In this document: in pieces, positions 9,948 through 17,821 of the stretch
Numbering within the stretch: the first letter of the stretch is position 1
How the letters are laid out: each line of letters starts with the position of its first letter
NCBI RefSeq assembly: GCF_000987955.1
Contig: NZ_LAZU01000041.1
Coordinates: forward strand, 146,242-210,241
Direction: 5' to 3'
Length of the DNA: 64,000 bases
Origin: Paenibacillus sp. DMB20
GTDB taxonomy: Bacteria; Bacillota; Bacilli; Paenibacillales; Paenibacillaceae
Translations under genes and position numbers: made by a program
The notes under the pieces: generated by a model
Database searches by the model: none
The model's input: only the letters and a program-made list of their open reading frames with translations
Told to the model about the DNA's origin: nothing

Positions 9948-10118
9948 GTAAGAGAATAAACTTTTTTGACGCTACGCGCTATTTTAGGAACTTCTTCAGG
10001 TGTATCACCAATTTTTTACACATGTTTGCCCCTGGTGTCACGGACGCTGGTACTACCCCAAGTCAGGGAAATCTCCTTCAAAAGTTCCTCGTTTTAGGCG
10101 TTTGTCGTCACAACACAA

Positions 10119-10142
10119 AAAGCCGCAGCTATGCGGCTTTTA
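10119..10142. terminator. Bidirectional hairpin terminator
   Basis: AAAAGCCGCA (10119-10128), loop GCTA and TGCGGCTTTT (10133-10142) form a perfect ten-base stem with A/T flanks. It probably ends the small gene at 10179 on the minus strand. Confidence 0.75.
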
Positions 10143-10178
10143 AGTTTAAGATCTTGTCATATGACAACTTTTCATTCA

Positions 10179-10487
10179 TTACCCTTCTACGATATCTGCC
10201 CCAAAATCAGCTGCAATTTCGATCATGAGGGGCACGATTTCTTGATGGGAGACGGCTACATACAACTCCCCCATATAGTGCCTGAATGGAATAAGGGCTT
10301 CCCCATGTTTCCACATAAAGAAATCCCCTTCTATAGACATGGTGCTCTCCTCCCCTTTCACGGTCAGCACCGTCTGATAAGTGAAATCCGCCTTGGATGA
10401 AAAATAAACTTGGCATTCATCCAATGAAATCTCTTGATCACTAGTGTTTGGCTTCATGGATCTCGTAATTCGAAAACGTTGATTCAT
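10179..10487 (-). CDS. Hypothetical protein, 102 residues
   Basis: ATG 10487 has GGAGG seven bases upstream; an upstream extension to 10556 lacks such a site. The product begins MNQRFRITRSM and contains SLDECQVYFSSKADFTYQTV and FFMWKHGEALIPFRHYMGEL. It has no transmembrane helix or signal peptide and looks like a soluble alpha-beta protein. No family is recognised. It is followed by the hairpin terminator at 10119 and stands alone. Confidence 0.6.
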   Translation of the reverse strand: MNQRFRITRSMKPNTSDQEISLDECQVYFSSKADFTYQTVLTVKGEESTMSIEGDFFMWKHGEALIPFRHYMGELYVAVSHQEIVPLMIEIAADFGADIVEG

Positions 10488-10631
10488 AAATATCCTCCAA
10501 AAATAAAATGACCTTGTATCCTCCAATACATTAATTGTTATGCTGGTCTCTGTCAATTGAGTTGGTTGACTCTTTCGGGCAAAATATACTTAAAACGAAA
10601 AAAGCCGCAGGAATTTTTAGGAAAAATTGAA

Positions 10632-10669
10632 CAACCGTTCTCCGGTGGAATACCGAGAAACGGTTGCTG
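10632..10669. other. Hairpin in intergenic region
   Basis: AACCGTT-CTC-CGGT and ACCG-AGAAACGGTT form an interrupted stem. No coding sequence is supported between 10490 and 10839. This is possibly a terminator or remnant. Confidence 0.3.
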
Positions 10670-10839
10670 CTTAAAGCTGTCTTTTTAGCTCTGTCTACTT
10701 GACTGGGGTATGAACAATTCATGCGTACTTTTAAACAAATACATTCGCGTTACTTCACATTTATTAAGATTCTTTGATTAGGTAAATACCCGCCTGATCT
10801 CTTCTGCAATGACATTCATTAGATCTTCCGCCTGACTAT

Positions 10840-11562
10840 CTATGACCCGGCTATTTTTCCTCCCCTTGGCTGGCTGCTGTTGGCGTCCGGTTCGACGGTG
10901 ATCCCGATTTGATCAAAAGTCTGACCTCCGGCGAGCCGGTAAGTCAGTATTCCGGATCCGTTTTCGTCCGGCTTGAATATGCCGCCATTTTCCCTCGCGC
11001 CGTTTTTCAGCAGCCAAACCTGGTAAACCTGTGCACCTTCGACGCCGGGCAATTCATGAACCTGCACCACCAAATTTTTCTCTGATCCCTGCTGGACAAT
11101 ATAGGCGATGCCGTTTGTTCCCGGGTGGCTTTGATTGGCTGCTTTTAAGGGAATGGCGGTTAAAATTTCAATGGGGATATTTGCGGCATGGCGACTTTTC
11201 CCCTGCACATTCACTATTCCAAGACTAACAATCGCGAGCAACAAGACGGCCACGATACTGGCTGAAACAGGAGTGAACTGGCTTTTGAGCATCACGGCAA
11301 GCTTGCTTATCATAGCTATGAATGATTTCGTACCGCTTTTCCTTTTGTGATCAAAAACAACCCCCAGCACTTCGCCTTTTAGCGATTCAGGCACCTCGAT
11401 TTCGGTATAATCAAACGGCAAAGCATGCCAGGCCTGGGACAATTCTCGATATTCTTTCTTACAGTCCGCACAATTCTTTAAATGTTCAACAAAGGCCATG
11501 TGTTCGCTCTCCTTGAGCTCATTTGCTATATATGGAATTAAATGTTCACAATCTCTTCTCAT
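10840..11562 (-). CDS. Anti-sigma factor, RskA type with zinc-finger N-terminus
   Basis: 240 residues. The N-terminal MRRDCEHLIPYIANEL and HLKNCADCKKEY form a H-x3-C-x2-C anti-sigma zinc finger. A transmembrane helix follows at about residues 98-117 (SIVAVLLLAIVSLGIVNVQG). The external part matches the anti-sigma-K factor RskA domain (VQVHELPGVEGAQVYQVWLLKNG, GILTYRLAGGQTFDQIGITVEP). The cytoplasmic finger binds the ECF factor encoded just upstream; the genes overlap by four bases (ATGA). RskA-type proteins release sigma after regulated proteolysis. The GG-K-IAGS end appears complete. Confidence 0.85.
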   Translation of the reverse strand: MRRDCEHLIPYIANELKESEHMAFVEHLKNCADCKKEYRELSQAWHALPFDYTEIEVPESLKGEVLGVVFDHKRKSGTKSFIAMISKLAVMLKSQFTPVSASIVAVLLLAIVSLGIVNVQGKSRHAANIPIEILTAIPLKAANQSHPGTNGIAYIVQQGSEKNLVVQVHELPGVEGAQVYQVWLLKNGARENGGIFKPDENGSGILTYRLAGGQTFDQIGITVEPDANSSQPRGGKIAGS

Positions 11563-12104
11563 TTTATATCCTCCAGTTCCAGATGCTTCCTCAATCCTTT
11601 TAGAGCCTGGTGAAGCCTGCTTTTAATCGTGCCGAGCGGCTCTTGTTCCAGCTTGGCGATCTCTGAAAGAGAATACCCTTTCCAATAAAGCAAATCGATT
11701 AATTTTCTTTGCGCCTTCGGCAATTTGTTTTTCGCAATCGCAATATTATTCGTATTTACTCGTTGTTCGATTTCATTGGCAGGGTCGGCGATCTCCTCAT
11801 GTTCCTCTTGATGGTGTTGTATATGCCTCTTCTCTTTGCGGAGGTAATCAATGCAAATATTGCGGGTAATCGTGAGGAGCCAATTGACAAAGCTGCCTTG
11901 AGCGGGATCGTATTGGCTGTTTGTTGTCCATAGCCTCAAAAAGACCAACTGAATAATCTCTTTCGTCTTATCCTCATTCCCATTGCAAAACTTCATAACA
12001 AAGCTGTAAACAAGCTTTATATATCGATCATAAAGCTCCTCTAATGCGTGACGGTGTTTTTCGTTTACCAATCTCATTAATTCCGCATCGTGTTTTTCTT
12101 TCAT
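11559..12104 (-). CDS. ECF sigma factor, SigK-like
   Basis: 181 residues. Region 2 is LYDRYIKLVYSFVMKFCNGNEDKTKEIIQLVFLRLW, with FVNWLLTITRNICIDYLRK. Region 4 is KLIDLLYWKGYSLSEIAKLEQEPLGTIKSRLHQALKGLRK. It is paired with an RskA-type anti-sigma factor through a four-base overlap. GGGAG lies seven bases before ATG 12104. Likely targets include the neighbouring repeat lipoprotein and binding-protein genes, as in the SigK/RskA systems that control secreted proteins. That link is inference. Confidence 0.85.
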   Translation of the reverse strand: MKEKHDAELMRLVNEKHRHALEELYDRYIKLVYSFVMKFCNGNEDKTKEIIQLVFLRLWTTNSQYDPAQGSFVNWLLTITRNICIDYLRKEKRHIQHHQEEHEEIADPANEIEQRVNTNNIAIAKNKLPKAQRKLIDLLYWKGYSLSEIAKLEQEPLGTIKSRLHQALKGLRKHLELEDIK

Positions 12105-12164
12105 ATGGCACTCCCTGCTATTGGATAAAAATATATTGCCATTTTACTATTTTAAAAGAAAGGA

Positions 12165-12188
12165 GGAACGACCGCGACTGATCGTTCC
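12165..12188 (-). terminator. Terminator after lipoprotein gene
   Basis: GGAACGA (12165-12171) pairs with TCGTTCC (12182-12188). On the minus strand the stem is followed by CTCCTTTCTTTT. It separates the lipoprotein from the ECF operon. Confidence 0.6.
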
Positions 12189-12198
12189 CTGGGCAGGC

Positions 12199-12687
12199 TT
12201 ATTCAAATTCTGTTTCGCTGTTTACGACAAACCATACATCTTTTACACCTTGCCCGTTTACATCCCCTTCTTGCTGGTCTTTTGCAAAATAATAGAGAGG
12301 AAAGCCTTTGTACGTGACCTGCTTCTCCCCGTTGTCTTCTCTTGTGATCGTATCGAAATCCTTTTTGTCAAAACCTTCCGGGACGGCGAAATCCTCCTGG
12401 GTAAATGCCGGCCAGCTTGCCAAGCATTCTCCGCTGCAACTGCTTTTTCCTGCTTCGTCCTTTTTAAAGTAATACAGGGCTCTTCCCTGTGGATCCGCCA
12501 GGTACTTTCCAATTTTCTCATTCTCCAAAAGCCGGAGGCTGTCAGCCGAGGCTTGTTCCGATTTGGTTTGTTCCGTTTGGGCTTGAGCGGGTTGATCAGC
12601 CCCAGTTTTTTCCTCAGTGCTTTTTCCGCAAGCAGCCAAAACAAAAATAATCGAAAGTATCGCGAGAGTAAGTATTCCTTTTTTCAT
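12199..12687 (-). CDS. Secreted-repeat lipoprotein (COG4315-like)
   Basis: 162 residues. The signal peptide ends in the lipobox VLAAC (cysteine at residue 20), so it is membrane-anchored outside the cell. Two copies of a repeat follow: KYLADPQGRALYYFKKDEAG-SSCSGECLASWPAF and VTYKGFPLYYFAKDQQEGDVNGQG-KDVWFV. This is the pattern of the COG4315 family ('predicted lipoprotein with conserved Yx(FWY)xxD motif'). Function is unproven. Homologues often sit beside ECF sigma/anti-sigma pairs, as here. Confidence 0.75.
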   Translation of the reverse strand: MKKGILTLAILSIIFVLAACGKSTEEKTGADQPAQAQTEQTKSEQASADSLRLLENEKIGKYLADPQGRALYYFKKDEAGKSSCSGECLASWPAFTQEDFAVPEGFDKKDFDTITREDNGEKQVTYKGFPLYYFAKDQQEGDVNGQGVKDVWFVVNSETEFE

Positions 12688-12728
12688 GTATGTTCCTCTT
12701 CCCCGTTTTTAAGATTTAAGACTCATCC

Positions 12729-13532
12729 TTACTTCCAGCCCCATTTTTGAAAAATTTGATGAGATTTTTCCGTTTTTAAATAATCAATAAATTGCTGTGC
12801 CTCTTTTTTCTGATCGGTGATTTTCGTCAGGGCGATCGGCGTTCCACGATAGAGCTTTTCTTCTTCGGGCAGTTCGACCAGGTCGGTCACATCCTTAAGC
12901 CGGTAATGCCACGATTCATAGGTAATCCAGGCGTCCAGGCTGGAATTCGATTTCCATCGTTCAATGGCTTCGGCACTCGACTTTACAGAAAGGTTAATAT
13001 TTTGGGAGATGCCTTCGATCAGCCCTTTTCTGCCTGCCAGGTCTTCCCATAGGCCAAGCTGGCCTGCCCCGTTCACATCGATTATTTTTACACCCTTTTT
13101 CGTTAAATCCTCCAGTCCTTCAATCTTCTTAGGATTTCCTTTCCTCACCAATATTCCTGCAGCACGCGGGTAAAGCTCCGTTCGTGATTTAGTGTCGATC
13201 ATTTCCGGGTGGTTGAAGATGAAGTCCTGCAGCATATATTCGGAACCACCGAAGATAATATCTGCATTTTTCTTTGCCTTGCCGATCCAATTGCCCTCTG
13301 GTCCGGCGGTTACTTCCACTTTGATTCCCGTTTCAACTGAAAAATGTTCAGCAGCTTCCTTGATCGGTCCAAGTGGTCCGCCCGGCCCGTACACCCGGAT
13401 GACATGATCATTTTGGCTGGAATTCGGTGTCGCCTGGGACGCCGGCTTATTGTCCATTTTTGCATAGGCTGACAATCCGGCAGCCGTAAAGACAAAGAGC
13501 AGTAGAGCTGACAGGAACACGATCTTCTTCAT
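12729..13532 (-). CDS. AcfC-like periplasmic-type binding protein
   Basis: 267 residues with a signal peptide (IVFLSALLLFVFTAAGLSAYA). The mature protein has IRVYGPGGPLGPIKEAAEHF, GPEGNWIGKAKKNADIIFGG, RAAGILVRKGNPKKIEGLEDL and SLDAWITYESW. These match the accessory colonisation factor AcfC family, related to molybdate/sulfate-binding proteins. It has no adjacent permease or ATPase, so it may act as a scavenger or sensor rather than in a dedicated transporter. GGAGG precedes ATG 13532. The lipoprotein gene starts 42 bases downstream, suggesting co-transcription. Confidence 0.8.
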   Translation of the reverse strand: MKKIVFLSALLLFVFTAAGLSAYAKMDNKPASQATPNSSQNDHVIRVYGPGGPLGPIKEAAEHFSVETGIKVEVTAGPEGNWIGKAKKNADIIFGGSEYMLQDFIFNHPEMIDTKSRTELYPRAAGILVRKGNPKKIEGLEDLTKKGVKIIDVNGAGQLGLWEDLAGRKGLIEGISQNINLSVKSSAEAIERWKSNSSLDAWITYESWHYRLKDVTDLVELPEEEKLYRGTPIALTKITDQKKEAQQFIDYLKTEKSHQIFQKWGWK

Positions 13533-13700
13533 GATTCTTCCTCCATTTCATTCATGATTTTTCCGGTACTATTAAAGGAAACGAAGGGAGGCTGTGAACG
13601 GTTTGATTATAATTGCAAAATATATAAATTGATTTAGCAGCTTGAGAACCACTATCTTTGACATCAAAGGCGGGTAACTCACCTTGCTGCCGCGAAAAAA

Positions 13701-13759
13701 ACACCTCCAAGGTATTCTCCATATCATTCGATATGGTTGATGAATTTTCTTGGAGGTGT
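13701..13759 (-). terminator. Long imperfect hairpin / terminator
   Basis: ACACCTCCAAG (13701-13711) pairs with CTTGGAGGTGT (13749-13759), with an inner stem CCATATC/GATATGG. On the minus strand it is followed by seven U. A related hairpin is at 18259-18312. The open frame that overlaps it is not believed to code. Confidence 0.5.
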
Positions 13760-13845
13760 TTCATTTTGCCTCACACCATGAAGACAATCCTTGTAGCTAT
13801 ATAATCGTTCTGATTTAGGACACCAGCGCCCTTTACTTTCTACGA

Positions 13846-14966
13846 AGCAAGAAGAACGAGAGTATACGGGGCAGGATCTTCCTGAACTGGGTGAGGCCTC
13901 CTCCCTGACCGGCGAGAAGTTAGAGAGCGCCGTTCAGCAACTGGAAGCTAGACTACAAAAGCAGTCGAAAGACAAACCTTTAAAGAAAGCGGTCCGCATG
14001 CTGCGTAAGGACCTGCTTCCGAGGCTCCAGAAATACGAAACTCAGCAAGAGATTCTCGGAAGCCGAAACAGCTACAGCAAAACCGATCCGGACGCTACCT
14101 TCATGCGGATGAAAGAAGATCATATGCGTAATGGTCAGCTCAAGCCAGGCTACAACGTGCAAATCGGAACGGAAAACCAGTTCATCCTGGGCTACAGTCT
14201 GCATCAACGCCCCACCGACACGCGCTGCTTAAAACCTCATTTGGAGAAGGTCAAGACTGCTCTTGGCAAGCTGCCTAAAACCGTCATCGCAGACGCCGGA
14301 TATGGCGGAGAGGAAAACTACGCTTACTTGGAAAGTGAGCAGCTGGAAGCCCTGGTAAAATACAGCACGTACCACAAGGAAAACACGAAGAAGTGGCAGC
14401 AAGATATTAGCAAGCTGGATAACTGGCAGTACGACAAGGCGGAAGACACCTGGACGTGTGCGGCTGGACGCAAACTGTGGTTTCGTTATGAAAGTAAGGA
14501 AGAGACGGAAAGTAGGTACGAGATCCGAAAGCGACACTACCGAAGTGAAAGCTGTGAAGGTTGTCCACTTAAAGAAGCTTGCACCAAAGTTAAAGGGAAT
14601 CGGGAAATCAGCGTAAGTATGGAATATCTGCGGTACAAGCAGCAAGCCCGCGAAAAACTCAAAAGCGAGGAAGGATACGCGCTGTCGGTTCGAAGGATGA
14701 TTGAACCAGAAAGTGTATTTGGTCAAATCAAGAACAATCGAGGATTCAGACGTTTTCTGCTTCGAGGCCTGCCGAAAGTAAGCCTTGAGGTCGGGTGGCT
14801 TTCGCTCGCCCATAACCTATTGAAGAAGGCGGCAATAGACCAAAACAAAGGCATGGCGGTGTCGGGATGACCTCCCTGACATCACCATGCCTTTATATTT
14901 AGCGTAATTTTCACTCAAGTGAGCAGCCTCGTCAAACAAGAAACCTACTTTTGAGACAGCCCCTCC
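13846..14966 (+). mobile_element. IS1182-family element, 5'-truncated
   Basis: From about 13846 a frame without stop gives the C-terminal ~340 residues of an IS1182-family DDE transposase. It includes RMKEDHMRNGQLKPGYNVQI, VIADAGYGGEENYAYLE, the cysteine pattern CEGCPLKEAC and RRMIEPESVFGQIKNNRGF. The stop is at 14870. The right end carries the typical terminal sequence TTTTGAGACAGCCCC (ending about 14966). The N-terminal half and left end are missing, so it cannot transpose by itself. Its loss may have accompanied insertion of the flanking DNA. Confidence 0.85.
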
Positions 14967-15040
14967 CATTAAACATAAGGTCAGACTAATAAGTTTTTCG
15001 TTGCTCAGCGGCTCTAAAAGTTCACTTGTGTTCTTGTCTT

Positions 15041-15664
15041 TTAGATATATTTTTCTGTAACTATCCTTATAGCATCCTTAGTTATAATGAACGTATCACA
15101 ATTTAGAATATCATATACATTCAGCGAGTTGGCTTCAGTTGTCTGTACTTCTGGAATGTTATTTGCGCTTTTATACACGATGTGATCCGCCTCAGGTGTT
15201 ACAATAAGCACTTTCTTATTGGCATGAAGAGCTGTAAGCATGGCAACGATCGATTTTGTCCTGTAACTTTCAAGTTTAATCCGGTCAACTACAATGAGTT
15301 CGTTATCTTGTACCTTGGCGGATAAAGCTGATTTGATCGCAAGTCGTTTAACCTTTTTATTGAGGCTATAACCATAGTCACGAGGTTTGGGGCCAAACGC
15401 AATACCTCCGTGACGCCAGTGCGGCATACGAATGGAACCCGCTCTCGATCTATCAATTTTATTTTGTTTATAGGGTTTTCTACCTCCACCTCTAACTTCG
15501 CCACGAGTTAAAGTCGAGTGTGTCCCACTACGCTTGTTCGCAAGATGGTTAACAACAGCTTCATGCAGAACCGATTCGTTAGGTATAATACCGAAGATGG
15601 ATTCTTCAAGTTCCATTTCACCCGTAATCGTACCTTCCATATTATAAATAGAAACGTTTAACAA
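15041..15664 (-). CDS. rplD-like: Second ribosomal protein L4 (uL4 paralogue) with altered tunnel loop
   Basis: 207 residues, the full length of Bacillus L4, aligning end to end (SIFGIIPNESVLHEAVVNH, RGEVRGGGRKP, RAGSIRMPHWRHGGIAFGPK, YGYSLNKKVKRLAIKSAL). It stands alone, outside any S10 operon. The loop that lines the exit tunnel differs: Bacillus RQKGTGRARQ becomes KQNKIDRSRA (residues 66-75). Hence E. coli K63 is replaced by N68 and G64-T65-G66 by K69-I70-D71. These are the positions where macrolide, chloramphenicol and oxazolidinone resistance changes occur. The start is TTG 15664 with GGAGGT eight bases before. An 11-bp inverted repeat flanks the upstream leader. Likely an inducible resistance version of L4. 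Confidence 0.9.
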   Translation of the reverse strand: MLNVSIYNMEGTITGEMELEESIFGIIPNESVLHEAVVNHLANKRSGTHSTLTRGEVRGGGRKPYKQNKIDRSRAGSIRMPHWRHGGIAFGPKPRDYGYSLNKKVKRLAIKSALSAKVQDNELIVVDRIKLESYRTKSIVAMLTALHANKKVLIVTPEADHIVYKSANNIPEVQTTEANSLNVYDILNCDTFIITKDAIRIVTEKYI

Positions 15665-15677
15665 TCTTAGCTACCTC

Positions 15678-15753
15678 CTGATTATCATCGTAAAAAGTGG
15701 ATTTTATTATGGGAACGTACAGCTCGAAAGTGAGCAGAAATAATGATAATCAG
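15678..15753 (-). promoter_or_regulatory. Leader inverted repeat next to the rplD-like ribosome-binding site
   Basis: On the minus strand CTGATTATCAT (15753-15743) pairs perfectly with ATGATAATCAG (15688-15678). The second arm runs into the Shine-Dalgarno AGGAGGT. A smaller GCTC/GAGC hairpin lies inside. The structure would hinder ribosome access and resembles translational attenuators of erm-type genes. Confidence 0.5.
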
Positions 15754-15767
15754 TTGTTTTATTAAAT

Positions 15768-15833
15768 TTAGAATATCAACTTTTTCATTCTACTCACTTT
15801 ATTAGCTATCGAAGTATTTACGATAACATCCAT
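15768..15833 (-). CDS. Possible 21-residue leader peptide
   Basis: ATG 15833 has a strong AGGAGGAGGT seven bases upstream. The short ORF (MDVIVNTSIA-NKVSRMKKLIF) stops 14 bases before the inverted repeat controlling the L4 paralogue, the place expected for a drug-sensing leader peptide. Caution: the same bases, read in another frame, belong to an older-looking coding remnant (15802-15972) whose glycine codons create the GGAGGAGG. The ribosome-binding site may therefore be fortuitous. Confidence 0.35.
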   Translation of the reverse strand: MDVIVNTSIANKVSRMKKLIF

Positions 15834-15972
15834 CACTTCGACCTCCTCCTGGTGCAAATTTAAATGGTTTATACCCCCATGTTTCCCTTACATCTTCACG
15901 ATAACAGATTGAAAATTCATGATCTATATACAAAACGATGCTGTAGTATTTTATATTTGTTAACTTAAAAAC
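15802..15972 (-). pseudogene. C-terminal remnant of unknown gene
   Basis: A stop-free stretch ending TAA at 15802 encodes KYYSIVLYIDHEFSIC, YREDVRETWGYKPFKFAPGG and DGCYRKYFDS. It is protein-like in composition but has no start codon or ribosome-binding site. Family not recognised. It overlaps the putative leader ORF of the L4 paralogue in another frame. Confidence 0.4.
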
Positions 15973-16032
15973 TATTGCTAATTAACATGTAAGTGGCTGC
16001 TTTGAGTTCCCGATTTCTTCTCATTATAAAAA

Positions 16033-16075
16033 TCCCTTCAAGTAATAGTGCTCGATTTTAGCACGCTTGAAGGGA
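16033..16075 (-). terminator. Terminator after CD3324-like gene
   Basis: TCCCTTCAAG (16033-16042) pairs with CTTGAAGGGA (16066-16075), with an inner TGCT/AGCA stem. On the minus strand it is followed by TTTTTA. It separates the small HTH gene from the L4 paralogue, which therefore needs its own promoter. Confidence 0.8.
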
Positions 16076-16086
16076 ATAGTAGCTAT

Positions 16087-16350
16087 CTATTTCTGATATA
16101 TTATTTTTCTGATAGCATAGGTTGATAAAAAGAATGATTCTGAAAGTTCCTCGACTGAAGCGCCGGATAAATATGCATGCAAAATAGCATCATTTCTTTT
16201 GTTAATCTCTTTTCGTGCGCCAGACAGTTCTCCCCAGACTTTATATTCATTTTTTCTAGCTGGTATATAGAGGTATTTGCCTTGGACATATTCCTGCAAT
16301 TTTTCAACTAGTTCCTCCGGCAAGACGACAGAAGCATTAATATATCTCAC
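16087..16350 (-). CDS. Small helix-turn-helix protein, CD3324 family
   Basis: 87 residues: MRYINASVVLPEELVEKLQE, then QGKYLYIPARKNEYKVWGEL, then a C-terminal helix-turn-helix (ILHAYLSGASVEELSESFFLSTYAIRKII). This matches the short 'CD3324 family' proteins of Firmicutes, related to Mor-type DNA-binding domains. Such proteins are presumed DNA-binding regulators of unknown target. It lies between cfr and the L4 paralogue on the same strand, behind two palindromes (16411-16461) and before a terminator. It may regulate its neighbours, but no direct evidence is visible. Confidence 0.75.
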   Translation of the reverse strand: MRYINASVVLPEELVEKLQEYVQGKYLYIPARKNEYKVWGELSGARKEINKRNDAILHAYLSGASVEELSESFFLSTYAIRKIIYQK

Positions 16351-16410
16351 TTCGACTCACTCCTTGAAATTATTGTTCAAGCAGCAAAGCCCGTTTCAAT
16401 TTTATTGGCT

Positions 16411-16461
16411 ACTCCATGCATATACCCAAAACCGGCTTTGCATGGAGTAACACATGTGTTA
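16411..16461. promoter_or_regulatory. Twin palindromes, candidate operator
   Basis: ACTCCATGCA (16411-16420) and TGCATGGAGT (16439-16448) form a perfect ten-base inverted repeat. Immediately adjoining is the perfect 14-bp palindrome TAACACATGTGTTA (16448-16461). They fall in the short gap between cfr and the CD3324-like gene. No U-tract follows, so protein binding is more likely than termination. Confidence 0.4.
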
Positions 16462-16515
16462 TAGATGTATTTTTATGGAACATTGTATTTCCCTCCGCTA
16501 AAAATTTTTAAAACC

Positions 16516-17548
16516 TTATTTTGATCCATACAGTTGACCGCATGCTGCGTTGATTTCCGATCCAAATTGGGTTCTGACGGTGACATGGATTCCCTTTGAC
16601 TTCAGGATTTTAAGGAATATATTTATACTGTTCTGATCCGACTCTACAAAACTCTGTGCTGTGGCATCGGTGGAATTGTAAGGGATTAGATTGACGTGAT
16701 ATAAATGTTCCCACGACCCTCTTCCACGCAACAATTCAGCAACGGCTTCAGCGTGTTTAGTTGAATCGTTTATCCCCCTTAGAAGTATATAAGCAATGTA
16801 AACCTTTCGCTTCGTTTGTTGAATATGCTCGTCCAACACGTTCAAAACTTCTTCTAATGGAAAATGATTGTTAATGGGCATTAACTCGCTTCTCTGATCA
16901 TTAAATGGTGAATGAAGGGAGAAAGTTAAATTAATCTGTGGAAACTCCTTCGTCAACTTTTTTTACTCCAGGTAATAAACCTATTGTGGAAACCGTAATT
17001 CTTCGATGTCCTAAACCGAAAAGTTTAGGATCCGTCAGCACATGCAATGCATCAAATACATATGGGTTTGCAAGGGCCTCTCCCATCCCCATAAAGGACA
17101 CACTGTCCAAGGGATAGTTATTCAAAGTAAAGTAAAGAAGTTGATCCGTTATTTCATCTGTTGTGAGATTCCTTTTCAAACCGAGTGTTCCCGTAGCGCA
17201 AAATGTACAACCAAATCCGCAACCGCACTGCGAAGAGATGCAATAGGATTCCCATCCCGTTTTATAACTTAACTTTACGGACTCAATGTATTCATCACCA
17301 GGGATGGCAAACAGAATTTTGCTAACTTGGTTGGATTTCTGCTCCATTTTTGGCGTGATGCTCAACACATTGTTTCCAAGCTCTTTGATTAATTCATTTC
17401 TTAATGGCTTAGGCAAGTTGTTCATTGCTTCGAAATTTCCGATCTTGTTCTTGAAGATTGCCTCTGTTATTTGCGAATATCTATAATTCGGTTGTTTTAG
17501 AGCCGATAAGATCTTACGTATTTTTTCGTACTTAGATAAATGTTTCAT
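16516..17548 (-). pseudogene. cfr-like: Cfr-family 23S rRNA A2503-C8 methyltransferase, frameshifted
   Basis: A radical-SAM enzyme that adds a methyl to C8 of A2503 in the peptidyl-transferase centre, blocking phenicols, lincosamides, oxazolidinones, pleuromutilins and streptogramin A. Visible motifs: GWESYCISSQCGCGFGCTFC with C110/C114/C117 for the 4Fe-4S cluster, SVSFMGMGEALAN, NLTFSLHSPFNDQRSELMPI and the catalytic C-terminal AACGQLYG cysteine. Similarity to staphylococcal Cfr runs over the whole length (about 343 residues), stronger than to housekeeping RlmN. One extra base in a run of seven (16958-16964) splits it after GVKK. The break may be a read error. A leader ORF and terminator precede it. 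Confidence 0.9.
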
Positions 17549-17573
17549 ATCTATCTCCCTTTAAACGGAGAAA

Positions 17574-17612
17574 ACGCAAAAAAAGCACCAGCTTACCGGT
17601 GCTTTTTTGCGT
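17574..17612 (-). terminator. Transcription attenuator upstream of cfr
   Basis: GCACC/GGTGC (17585-17589, 17598-17602) is extended by A7/T6 and GC arms, giving a near-perfect stem followed on the minus strand by a run of U. It lies between a 41-codon leader ORF and the cfr start, only 25 bases before ATG 17548. It would stop transcription unless relieved. Confidence 0.75.
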
Positions 17613-17663
17613 ACATTAACCTAACTATACCTATACAAAAATAAGAGACTTTCTATAAATAAG

Positions 17664-17789
17664 TCACGAACTGTATATATGCATAGAAGGATAAAGTTCC
17701 GGTATCTGATTTGTTATTTTGTGAACCTTGTCAAACATCTCTTTACATGACAGGTTCACGTTTACATCTACAATTTCAGAAGCAGTCAT
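17664..17789 (-). CDS. 41-residue leader ORF of cfr
   Basis: ATG 17789 follows GGGAGGG at good spacing. The peptide starts MTASEIVDVN and ends ELYPSMHIYSS. The ORF contains an internal stem (GTGAACC/GGTTCAC, 17721-17727 and 17753-17759). It ends about 50 bases before the attenuator hairpin. Position and size fit a regulatory leader peptide whose translation, slowed by drug, would influence termination. It could instead be a small protein in its own right. Confidence 0.6.
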   Translation of the reverse strand: MTASEIVDVNVNLSCKEMFDKVHKITNQIPELYPSMHIYSS

Positions 17790-17821
17790 CACTTTATCCC
17801 TCCCATAATTTAATCATAGTT

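Noticed and set aside
10531..10722. 63-codon frame with a hydrophobic stretch
   Set aside because: It has no ribosome-binding site and overlaps an interrupted hairpin; likely non-coding.
13552..13764. 70-codon minus-strand frame upstream of AcfC
   Set aside because: It covers a long hairpin with a U-run and shows no family similarity; better explained as a terminator.
15041..15664. The L4 gene as part of a relocated S10 operon
   Set aside because: No other ribosomal protein gene flanks it, and it is bounded by an IS1182 remnant and a terminator.
16516..17548. Housekeeping rlmN instead of a Cfr-type gene
   Set aside because: The GWESYCISSQCGC region, the N-terminal half and the overall length align better with Cfr proteins, and it has a regulated leader; a phylogeny would settle it.
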